49,711 nucleotides of DNA from Priapulus caudatus (Eukaryota; Priapulida; Priapulimorpha; Priapulimorphida; Priapulidae), in NCBI RefSeq assembly GCF_000485595.1, contig NW_014577299.1, forward strand, positions 160,263 to 209,973, written 5' to 3'. Both the position numbers and the translations under genes were made by a program. The notes beneath the pieces were generated by a model. The model was not told the origin of the DNA. It did not search any database and worked only from the letters and a program-made list of their open reading frames with translations. How positions within the stretch are numbered: position 1 is the first letter of the stretch; each line of letters begins with the position of its first letter. This document shows, one piece after another, positions 39,575 through 49,711 of this stretch.

Positions 39575-39742
39575 CGCAACACACACACACACACCCACAC
39601 ACACACACACAACACACACACACACACACACAACACACCACCACAGCAACACACACACACACGACCACAAGCCACACACAGCACACACACAGAAAAATCA
39701 CACACAATACCGCATTATCGGCATACACATACACACGACACC

Positions 39743-39774
<32 letters not shown>

Positions 39775-40117
39775 ACAACCAACACACACCACACACCACA
39801 ACACACACGTCACGCAACACACACACACAGCACCAGACACACACACGATCACACGACACGTACACACACAACCACTACACACACACACACACAAAGCCAC
39901 ATCAACACACACCATCACACACGAGCATCACACAAACAACACATCATAATACACAGCGACAACTACCCACTACACTAACACTACATACGAGCAACACACA
40001 CAACACACACCCACACACACACAACCACAGCACACACCAACTGCCACCACACTAAAACACCACACCACACATATATATATATATATATATATAGATATAT
40101 ATATATATATATTAGAT

Positions 40118-40165
<48 letters not shown>
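39575..40165. repeat. Imperfect CA, TA and GA microsatellite block
   Basis: About 480 bp of interrupted CA/CCA repeat, then TA (40,066-40,112) and GA (40,116-40,190). Frequent single-base interruptions fit noisy sequence. The His/Thr-rich open frames are artefacts. Confidence 0.85.
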
Positions 40166-40169
<4 letters not shown>

Positions 40170-41404
40170 AGAGAGAAGAGATAAGCGACGAGAGAGGGCG
40201 GGAGAGAGAGGCCAGCAAGGCGTGCTGTAATCAATATTGATGCAAGCTCAATTAAGCGAGACATCCCTTTCTAGCTTTTACGTTTACCTACCTGCGTTGA
40301 TATCGATTCAGATCGCATGGCCTAGGCAACGCTGAACGTTTTCTACAGAATGGGACATATATAGATATATTAACTGACGTAAGTGCTTACATCGTGTCTG
40401 ATGAACATCGTCTCTGTCATATCGCATCAGGGATGTTTTAAGAGTTTGGAGTCGCTGCGGCCTGTCTTGGGTGGTCTTGTCTGTTCATTCCGTGCTCCCG
40501 TTACTCACTATATCTGATTCGCTGCGCACGCTCAACGACGTTAATCATTAAAGACGTTAACGACGTGTAGTTGACGTTATATTCATTTAGGCATTATATT
40601 ATATTAATATATATTATATATACATAACATCCAATATACGAATAAACACATACAATGCATAAATAAAATATAAAATAATTTAATGATATATATATCAGGA
40701 AGTGAAATAATAATTAGTCTATTATATTATATTATAATGCTATTATTTTCAGCTTCTGATAATACTATTATATTAATTTAGCGTAAGTCATTGTTCATTG
40801 TCAAATCGTAAATTTTTTATCATAAAACTATGATGGTTTCGTCATCATCAAAATATAATAATTATTAATAAAATTGTTATTTTTATATATAAGCGATAAA
40901 TTATACTATTAATATTTGATAAAGCATGCACATACGAATCGGTGCCCAGATAGTATTTTAATGCACACAACAAGTTAGGACTACTAAGCGTTTCCGACTG
41001 ACATCTAACCAGCAGCTAGGCGCGTGAAATAATGTTAGTTTGAAGCGAAGGGGTGGGAATTGGGGTTGGAGTGGATTTATTTTGGGCACCACACAGCACA
41101 ATTTTATTTCGCGCTAACCTTTTGCGATGTTTTTCCCCGTTCGCGGGTTGCGGCTAATGCAATATGGAATGTACGCATCCATGATGAATGGACGCAATTG
41201 AATGAGCATCAACATGAAACGAACGACGAGCATGAAATGTTGAACTATCTGAATGTCTCTGTGTTGGCCAAAAGAACGATGTATTACTTCTTTATGCGCG
41301 GTTGGAATGGTTCGGTGTCGACTACATTTCCAAGCCAATATCAGAAGTAAATAAAAGATTCGTGGTGATATTATATATAATATATATATATTATTATATA
41401 TATA

Positions 41405-41587
41405 TTATGTGTGTGTGTAGTGTGTGTGTTGTGATCGTGTGTGTGTGCGGTGCTTGTGTGTGTGTGTGTGTGGTGTGTGTGTGTGTGTGGTTGTGTGTGT
41501 GTGTGTGGGTGTGTGTGTATGTGCTGTTGTGGCGTGTTGCGTGTTGTGCGTGTGTGCGTGTGTGCGTGTGTGCGTGTGTGCGTGTGT

Positions 41588-41631
<44 letters not shown>

Positions 41632-41649
41632 GTGTGTTGTGTGCTGTGT

Positions 41650-41684
<35 letters not shown>

Positions 41685-41700
41685 GTGTTGTGCTGTGTGG
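41405..41700. repeat. GT microsatellite
   Basis: About 290 bp of interrupted GT repeat, corresponding to the CA run right of the N gap in the left arm. Confidence 0.9.
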
Positions 41701-41703
41701 TGT

Positions 41704-42245
41704 CACCATTTCGCCATAAGCCCCACTTCGCATTTGTTATTTGGTCGCCATTAACATTTCGCACGTTTTCCATTTCGCCATTTCCGCATTCGCGAGTTTC
41801 GCATTTCGCGCATACCTATTCGCCATTTCGCAATTTTGCCACTCGCACAGTTTCCCTTTCGCCATATTTTATGTTGCTTCGCACTCCCGTGCAGCGAATA
41901 TACGCTTCCATTCTATGAGAGTCATTTCTGAGTCGTTAGGGTTAGGGTTAGGCGTTAGCGGTGCCACATGTACATGAATCCATATGTTTGATATGTCGAT
42001 TCGCTTCTTGTCTTCAAATAAATAGTTGACTCCATATCTAAAAGATTCGTTATCAATTTATTCATTAGCAGAACGTACTTTTTACCCACCTCGAACAAGG
42101 AGGTGGTCGGGGAGATAGACGAAATGGGGTGGGAACTGGGAAACGTGGCGAAACGCTGGCGAAATGGGAACTGGCGAAGTGGAAAACTGGCGAAATGGAA
42201 AATGGCGAAGTGGAATGTGCGAAATGGCAAATGGCGAAGTGGATT
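41704..42245. mobile_element. Foldback-like element with inverted arrays of TTTCGCCA units
   Basis: 41,704-41,880 is built of short units such as CATTTCGCCATTTCGCA. 42,119-42,245 is built of the inverse (TGGCGAAATGG). Inverted blocks of short tandem repeats at both ends are typical of Foldback-type elements. The middle has a TTAGGG patch. A stray unit recurs near 43,540. Base calls here are unreliable. Confidence 0.5.
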
Positions 42246-43560
42246 TAAGCGGTCGTCTACACTATAGACTAAGCCGCGTTCACTTACGGTTCATAGATTT
42301 GGCCTCGAGCCAAATGGGCTAATTGGCTCGGGCACCAATCTTGCTCGGCCTAATTGAGTCGGCGCGTTGCCACACGTACGCAGTGAAGTACTGCTGTCAA
42401 ATTCAAATTCAATTAAAATAAATTTTAATTGACAAATATTGCCAGTAAATGGCATTATGTCGCGAGAATGGCGTTGTTTACTATCTAGAGTGTTTGACTT
42501 CGCTTCCGCAGTTGTATTAATCAAATCTTGAAAGCGTGCATCCTGATGCAAATTTTCGAATTTTTTCACGTTTTGGAACTTTTATACTGTTTGGAATTTT
42601 TATTACTGTTATAAATTTTACTTTTTATACTGTTTTCAAACCGATTCTAGTAATTCTAAACCTCCTCTACGCTCGCGCAAAGCTGGCTGCTAATTTGGCA
42701 TCCGGCCTTGGTCCGAACGTTTCGATGGGGCCAAGTCTGGCTCGCGGCTAATTATGCTCGGCAAAAACGTCGTGTGAACGCTCGGCTTCGAGCTAAATCT
42801 GGCACAGGGCGTAATAGGCTCGCGCCAAAAAACGTCCGTGTGAACGCGCGCCTTAAAAACCCGGGTTTTTAAAACTCGGGTTTTAGTTAAACCTCGCGTT
42901 TTCGGGGGCAGCGTCTAGCACTGCGTCAAAAACCCAGCCCTTCGCGTGAATGGCGGGTTTTAAGTATTTCTGTTGTATCAGCATATCCGGTAGAGGGCGC
43001 CGTTTTTGACGTTGGGCGATTCGAATTCATATTAAATTAAGTTATTAGATTATTAAGAAGGTGGTAGCTTCTCGTGCATCGCAATTCTTTAGCAGTTTTT
43101 ACACTGATGCTAGACCTTTGATATGCTGATGCGGAGAAATTAGAAGACGTTAATAGATTACAACGCCAAACGAGGATACGCGCGCAGCGACGGCTGAAAA
43201 GTTTCGCACGACGACAGGCACGACATCTACGATTGAGTTTACACTCATTGCGGTCACATGCTGATTGGAGACACGGACTACTGATGGAGGTCACCCATAC
43301 TAGTACTCGATGGTGGATACATAGCTAAAACGCGGGTTTCTTCATATTCTGTCTACACTACGGCGCTCGACCAAAATCGCGCGGTTTTAGGCAGAAGCAA
43401 ACCCGGCTTATTGCCGTCTGTAAAACCCGCCTGTTTTAAGCAAAACCCACATCTAAAACACCGCGTTTAGCAAGCAGTGTAGATGCGGGTAAACCCGGGT
43501 TTTAGCATAGCTGTAGATGCCGGCTCATATGAGCGAAGATGGCAAATGGCGATGTGGAAT
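42246..43560. repeat. Nested MITE-like sequences, no gene recognised
   Basis: Contains GTGTGAACG blocks (42,770 and 42,838) and inverted AAACCCGGGTTTT blocks (42,858 and 43,493) of the kind found at ends of small GC-rich MITEs. No convincing protein. The right part (43,565-43,765) passes into a GT/GCGT microsatellite. Confidence 0.4.
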
Positions 43561-43564
43561 AACC

Positions 43565-43765
43565 CGGTGTGTGTGTGTGTGTTGGTTGTTGCGTGCGTGC
43601 GTGCGTGCGTGCGTGCTTGCGTGCGTGTGTTCGTTGCGTTGTGCGTGCGTGCGTGCGTGCGTGCCTGCTTGTGAGTGTGTGTGTGTGTGTGTTGGCGTGC
43701 GTTGCGTGCGTGCGTGTGTGTGTGGGTGTGTGTGTGTGTACTGTGGTGTGCATGTGTGTCTGTAG
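43565..43765. repeat. GT/GCGT microsatellite
   Basis: Interrupted GCGT and GT repeat. Cys/Val-rich open frames over it are artefacts. 43,770-44,070 between this and the next CA run has no recognised feature. Confidence 0.85.
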
Positions 43766-44144
43766 CAGCGCGTTAATTTACTCTGCTGTAAATGGGTTTC
43801 CGTTTAAGGCGGATTGTGAACGTTAGGTGGAACTAGTTTATTGCGAAATCTCCTCTCACCGTAATCGCGGGAGTCGTTTCCCACTGACGTGTGACGTAGA
43901 TGCGCCAGCAACCCCGAAGCAGGTTTGATGATTGTCAGCACGACAGATCCTGAGTAATGGTTCTAGCTGTGTGTTAATGATGGAGAAAAAGCTCGCGTTA
44001 GTACACATCCACAAGACGTGCAGCAATGCAACTGCTAATCCACTCATAACAACTGCACTTCATACACAAACACGCACACACACACACACAGCACACCTAC
44101 ACACACCAACCATACACACCACCCACACACACACACACACAACA

Positions 44145-44180
<36 letters not shown>

Positions 44181-44189
44181 CACACCATA

Positions 44190-45197
44190 ATAGAGCAGCA
44201 GCAGCCAGCCGTCAATATAGTAAGTAGTATTAGTGGTGGTGTAGGGAGTAGAGTAGTAGTAGATAGTAAGTAGTAGTCAGTAGTTATAGTAGTAGTAGAT
44301 GAGTGTGGTGGCGGTGGTGGTGCGTGGTGGTGGTGGCGCGGCGGCGGCCGGCGGCGGCGGCGGCGCAGAAGTAGGCAGTAGCAGTAGCAGTGAGCAGTAG
44401 CGAGTAGCCAGTAGCAGTAGGCAGTAGCCAGTACAGTAGTAGTAGTAGTAGTAGTTGAGCTAGTAGATTTATAGTAGTAGTAACGTGTAGTAGTAGTAGT
44501 GTCGTAGTAGTAGTAATTGTAAGTAATGATAGTAGTAGTTAGTGTAGTAGTAGTATGTAGTAAACTGGATGAGTTTAGTAAGTTAGCTAGTAAGTAGTAG
44601 TAACTGCTAGTAATAGTAGTCGTAGTAGTGCTAGTATAGTAGTAACTGTGTAATAGTATAGTAGTTATAGTAGTAGTAGTAGTAGATACTGTAGTATAGA
44701 TAGGTATTAGTAGTAGTAGTAGAGTAGTAGTAGTTTTAATAAAAAAAAAAAATAAAAAAATTACGTATGTAGTATTATAGTAGCAGGAGTAAATATATAC
44801 GGATAATCCTATATTATTTACTCTGGTAGTAGTATTAAGTGTAGTAAGTAGTAGTAGCTAGCCGGTAAGGCGTAGCAGTAGCGAGTAGCCGTAGCCGTAG
44901 CCGTAGCCGTAGCGGGAGCAGTAGCAGTAGCAGTAGCATTAGCAGTAGGCAGTAGCGTACGTAGCAGTAGGCAGTAGCAGTAGACAGTAGGCAGTAGCAG
45001 TATGCAGTCAGCAGCCAGAGCATGCGCCAGCAGCAGCGCAGCAGGAAGGAGAGAGTAGAGAAGTAGAAGTAGCAGAAGCAGAAGCAGCAGCAGCAATCAG
45101 CAGTAGCAGCAATCAGCAGCAGCAATAGCATAATAGCAGAAGCCGCAGCAGCAACAGCAGCAGCAGCAGCAGTAATTTAGTAGTAGTAGTAGCAGCC

Positions 45198-45228
<31 letters not shown>

Positions 45229-45600
45229 GCAGGTAGACCTGAGTAGCGGCAGCAAGCGGCAGCCGCTCAGCAGCAGTAGAGTAGGAGTAGCAGCAGCAGC
45301 AGAAGCGAACAGGCAGAACAGCAGAAGCACACAGCAGCTGTAGTCAGCAGCCGTAGCAATAGCATAGCCATAGCAGCAGCAGCCGCGAAGACAGCAACTA
45401 GCAGCAGCGCAGCTCTCAGCAGCAGAAGTCAACAGAAACAGCAGAAAGCAGCAGCAGCAGCAGCAGCAGCGCGAGCAAGCAGCAGCAGAAGCAGCAGAAG
45501 CAGCAGAAGCAGCAGAAGCAGCGCAGACAGCAGTAGGCAATAGTATAGCAGCAGAAGCAACAGCAGCAGCAGTAATATAGTAGCAGAAGCCGGGTTTATG
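44190..45600. repeat. 1.4-kb TAG/CAG-type triplet repeat region
   Basis: Mixed AGT, AGC and GGC triplets (TAGTAG..., CAGCAG...), preceded by a CA run (44,060-44,178). The Leu/Ala-rich minus-strand frames are repeat translations. It lies in what should be an intron of the cyclase gene. Confidence 0.85.
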
Positions 45601-45835
45601 ATAGTAGCGGGGTTATCAGGCATTCTGAAAGGGAGCACACAAGAGACTGGTCATCATTTGCTAATGCTATTCCATAATACATTCGCAGCAACATTCCGAT
45701 ATTTTCACTTCTTTCCTTTCATTTTCATTTCTCGATCTTTCTCGATAATTTGCGGTTTTTTTTAACTATAACTGGCTTCAGACAGTGACGAGACTTTGCC
45801 TGTAATTATGAACGCTTCACGCGGTTGGCTGTCGA

Positions 45836-46057
45836 TAACTAATATCTGACAACTTAGTAACGGTAAAAAAATAAAAACGGTTAAAACGGTAACATAGTTA
45901 CCATCTGATGTAGTTTAGGTTAGTTTCATTATATATATATATATATATATATAATATACTAATAATGAAATAACCTAAACTATCATCAGATGGCTAACTA
46001 TGTTACCGGTTTTAACCGTTTTTTTTTTTACCGTTTACTAGGTTGTCAGATATTAGA
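45836..46057. repeat. Palindromic element with TA core
   Basis: Arms of about 95 bp, including ATATCTGACAAC, AACGGTAA and TAGTTTAGGTTA, are inverted around a TA run (45,930-45,955). Small differences between the arms fit read noise. Confidence 0.7.
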
Positions 46058-46059
46058 TA

Positions 46060-46063
46060 ATAA

Positions 46064-46132
<69 letters not shown>

Positions 46133-46298
46133 ATATATATAGATATTATCTTACATCTTATGTTATATGTTGATAATTGTTTTATTTCTCTGGAGTTTTT
46201 ACGTGGTGCATTTACACGTTTCATTTATTCAGTGACACAGCGTACTCAGCTCGTTTCGGTAGGATCGATGTGCTAGGTTTTTGTTGTGTGTGTGTGTG

Positions 46299-46331
<33 letters not shown>

Positions 46332-46375
46332 GTGTGTGTATGTGTGTGTGTGTGTGATGTGTGTGTGTGTGTGTG
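46060..46375. repeat. TA and GT microsatellites
   Basis: TA run at 46,064-46,140 and GT run at 46,283-46,378, with about 140 bp between them in which nothing is recognised. Confidence 0.85.
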
Positions 46376-49300
46376 TTGGCAACATGTGTATGGCATGTGT
46401 GTGTGCGTACTTTTGCTCTGTGTGAGCCATTGGAACGGGTGCGTGCACAGAGTGGTTTACATGTCTGTGGTGCAGTGTTGTGTTCTTGTTTGTTGTGAGT
46501 GTCATGGTATGTGTGCGTGTTCGTGCCACGTTTAAGTGTGCGTATGTATATGCATGTTTGTTTGTGCGCGTGTGTGGTGTGGTGTGTTGTGGTTGGTGGT
46601 GTGGTGTGTTGTCGTTGTGTGGTGTGTGTGTTGTGTAAGGTATAGGAAGCGTGTGCATGGTGTGTGCGTGACACACCCCCTGCGATCACCTGTAACCTTG
46701 ACCGTGAGTCTGCGACTGCCCACACACCCAGACTTGTGTACTTGCATATGCTGTACTACATGTGCGACGTGCATGGTGCGGTGTCCATGCCCCTTTGCAG
46801 TCGGAACCAGCACGTTAGTGTTACGCACGGCCACCCAAAGTTCCCATTGACTGATTGATTTCGTATGTTTCCACCGCATTTACTCACGACGCCTACCAGC
46901 CGTCCCTAGTTTCATAGCGATGTGCATCAATCGTGATATCATTGTGAGTATTTTCCTTTTATATGTTAAGAGATATAGAGAAGGTTCGCGTGTGACGCAT
47001 CCTCCCCCTTACGCCACGACCATCGACGTCGACGAACACCTCTACGCTATCTACATCGAGTTATGAGCAAGGTGCTGCGGACTGAGCACCCCTCTGCTAG
47101 ACCCAACTTTCAACCAGATAAAGTCATTGTAAGAAGATCACGTCAGTAGAGTTAGAGATAGAGATGGAGATTAGAGTAAGATAGGGTTATGAAGAATAGA
47201 GTTAGAGTTGCAGTTAGCGTTAGGGTTAGAATTAGAGTTTAAATTGAGTTTATGCATTGGAACAAGAAGATTAGAGATTAGAGTTAGAGTGAATTATAGT
47301 TGATGTTATTAGGCCGTAGGGATTAAGTTATATTTATATCAGAGCTATTGAGTGGTCTTAATTTTCTAGTCTGATGGATTAGACATTTGACATGAGTTGA
47401 GCTGAAAACACGTAGTTAGAATTGAAAGTCAAAATTTGGGTTAAAGATAGTTTGAATTTGATATTGATTTTGTTGGAGTTAGTAGCTGAGTAGCGGTTGA
47501 GGTTAAGTTTGTGTTTTGCCTAGAGTGCCGTGCCGACGGTGGCCTCGACCATGAATGTCAGAAATACAATAACGGCTACGATGGATAGCCAACGGTTAAT
47601 TAATTAATTAATTATATCCTAATAAATAAACTTAAATATTTTTTAATAAAAAATTATAATTGAATAATTAATAATATTTAAACGAATATTTATCAGTAAT
47701 GATTAATTAATATGATAATATATATAGGTTGTTTAGTATATTATATTTAACTTTTTGCGATTTGCACTATATCAGTAGTTATAGTATTATTTAATGGTTA
47801 CCTTATTCTTTATACATTTTTGCGACTTCATATATCCAGAACATGTGAAGAAAGCTGCATCAGCAAATGACGCAAATCAATAAAAAGATATAAATAGTAA
47901 TAATTAACAGTGTTATTTCAATTGTCCATTCCGAGCTTGGTTATAATTTTATATCGTGTTTAACACGAGGTTGTCCTGTGTTCTTGATGTTGTATGCGGA
48001 TACGAAGTACGAACATATTGGACCAACTTGTTCTCATAGAATTGAACAATGATACTAACAACTTGGAATCGCTGGTCGAGGAACCGAACTCAGGTTTTCC
48101 TAGAAGAAAAACGAAGTCGGAAGGAGACTGTTTGTAATCAAGTGCTACCAAGGTATGTGTGTAGAAACATCATATATATATATATATAAGAGAGAGAGAT
48201 ATAAGCGAGAGAAATGGAGCGAGTCGATATAGACGAACCACACGCGCGCAAACGCATATACATATACACAGCGAGAGACAGCAGGGGCCGTGTAACAGGA
48301 TTGTAGCAGGGTGGGGGTCTAACCGTAACCGAAACTTGCGAGACGCGAAGGGCGGGTCTGAGGCGGCCTCCCTGTCCAATTTTTTGAAATTAGACCCCTC
48401 AGAGCGTTTTCGGCGCGAGCAGGGGGTCCAGGACCCCTGTAGACCCCCCCCCGCTGTACACGCCCCTGGACAGAGAGAGGAGAGCGAGAGAGAGAGAGAG
48501 AAGAGAAGAGAGAGAAATGAAGCAAGACTGTATACACCGTGGCGTTCTGGTGTGTGTGCAATGGGACGTGTGCGTGCGTGCGTGCGGTGCTGTTTTGTGT
48601 CTACATGCGCGGTGTGCGTGCGTGCGTGCGTGTACATTCGGATATGCGTGTGTGTGTGTGTGTGGTGTGTGTGTACATTGTCGGCGCGTGGCGTGTGTGG
48701 TGCGTGTGGCGAGTGTGTGGCGGTAAATGCTCGTTACGTGCTCGTGTGTGCACGGCGCCTGTCGTAACGCACACATACTATCACAGTGTCGTTAATTAGA
48801 ACTAACACAGCGTCCATGATTTGCCGGTAATCGTGTTTGATCCCACCAACACTTTGCGCTGCGCACACACACACGCGCGGCCGCCGCTGCCGCCACCCTT
48901 AACTAGTAAGCCGCCTGTTCGCTAGCCTGTTCCTAACACAAAAACAGGGTGATATGACAACTTGTATTATCTACCTTGGCTATTAATGAACGCGTTGCAT
49001 ATATTACGTTCTTAGGATTTCCAATCAGTAATTAATAATGGTCAGTCAGGAAGTTAATAAAATATAACCAATATAATATTTTAAGTGTATAACCAACACT
49101 AATGCGTGATGTGATGCGGTCGGCCTCGTTTTGTACAAAGACGGAAAGCTGTTGATCCCGACCTAACACCGCCGAACATTTTTATCTCTGATTACGCTTA
49201 CTTAATCTTAACATTTTATTCTCATTACTGACTTAAACTTTTAACATTAACCATCTAATTTACCTTGACTTATATTAATGCTTTAACAAGATCACCTTAA

Positions 49301-49711
49301 ATTGGCCTTGACGTAACACTTTAGCATCTAGTCTTTAATTAATTGCACTTCAACGTTTCTACAGCACTACCTTAATGCACCTTGAACTTACTACTTTAAC
49401 ACTTACCTTTATTGCCTTGACCAATACCTTAGCATCTGCCTTTTATTACTTGCTTAACACCTTTAATCACGGCAGATCTGTCGCTAGGCAGCTGACGAAG
49501 CGCAAGTCGTGCAGCGAGTTTCTTTGAGACGTTACGATCTACTTCCTCTGAACATTCGTCGGCTTTACTCACTGTCGAGCTGCCAGCACTCGTTCGCGCA
49601 GTAGTTGATCTACATCAGATGACCTCTACACCTGTATTGAGGAATCATCGGAAACTATGACGCTAACAAGGTACCGCCTACGCCGATTTGTGACGCCGTA
49701 GAGTTGTACGC

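Larger units (their letters stand above)
39375..49670 (+). pseudogene. Reversed, error-rich copy of the guanylate cyclase locus
   Basis: On the plus strand the cyclase exons recur in order: about 39,375-39,534 (new, kinase homology domain), 46,970-47,147, 47,995-48,152 and 49,485-49,670. Each has several single-base insertions or deletions that break the frame. The first exon, read across an extra A near 39,391, gives LWRAPEHLR and AGDVYSFAIILQEI, the kinase-like segment expected just upstream of the exon at 36,418. The damage is spread evenly over exons, introns and simple repeats and is mostly indels, unlike normal pseudogene decay. It is best explained as unpolished long-read sequence of the same locus joined in reverse. 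A true inverted duplicate is possible. The copy continues past the window end. Confidence 0.7.
40180..49711. repeat. Right arm of the large inverted duplication
   Basis: Reverse complement of 33,680-38,745 with about 5 kb of extra sequence (41,400-46,380) at the place of the N gap. Compare the GACAAGACACACAAGACAGG region near 38,445 with its inverse near 40,470, and the cyclase exon at 33,719-33,911 (193 bp) with 49,485-49,670 (186 bp). Confidence 0.85.

Noticed and set aside
39036-40055. Long open frames around 39-40 kb (Cys/Val-rich minus, His/Thr-rich plus)
   Set aside because: Produced by imperfect CA repeats; the only real coding signal there is the plus-strand cyclase exon at 39,375-39,534.
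44818-45638. Leu/Ala-rich minus-strand frames
   Set aside because: Translations of TAG/CAG triplet repeats in all three frames; no single frame is favoured.

Overview
This is nuclear DNA from an animal, most likely a marine invertebrate bilaterian; I cannot name the species. The genes are split by GT-AG introns. The intergenic and intronic DNA is full of small inverted-repeat transposons, tRNA-derived SINEs, minisatellites, long CA/TA/GA microsatellites and degenerate TTAGGG-type repeats. Protein matches were made by reading and from knowledge of the families, not by a search.

Four genes can be read. (1) 1,776-11,791, minus: NOA1, a mitochondrial circularly permuted GTPase, complete in 11 exons (781 aa predicted). 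(2) 11,990-12,169, minus: COPS9, the 59-aa acidic subunit of the COP9 signalosome, 198 bp upstream of NOA1 on the same strand. (3) 19,142-27,063, plus: SLU7, a second-step pre-mRNA splicing factor, complete in 11 exons (634 aa predicted). (4) 30,775-36,418, minus: the 3' half of a membrane (natriuretic-peptide-receptor-like) guanylate cyclase, seven exons covering the end of the kinase homology domain, the dimerisation linker and the whole cyclase domain. COPS9/NOA1 and SLU7 diverge from a 7-kb block of nested transposons (12.2-19.1 kb). SLU7 and the cyclase gene converge on a 3.7-kb repeat-rich spacer. The genes have no obvious functional link.

From about 38.7 kb to the end the window is not ordinary flanking sequence. 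It runs back through the cyclase locus in reverse orientation, with frequent single-base insertions and deletions even inside exons. It also carries one more upstream cyclase exon (39,375-39,534, plus strand) and about 5 kb that the first copy lacks at its 10-N gap (37,427-37,436). The simplest reading is an assembly misjoin in which an unpolished long read of the same locus was attached back to front. A real, old inverted duplication is the alternative.

The most interesting biological pattern is that several tandem arrays begin at splice junctions and carry copies of the exon edge plus the splice site. Examples are at 9.64, 10.1-10.9, 23.3, 32.6-32.9 and 33.4-33.7 kb. A second is a set of non-autonomous elements with CAG...CTG ends and perfect 5-bp target duplications. 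A third is a pair of SINE copies, each lying between the arms of a fold-back structure.
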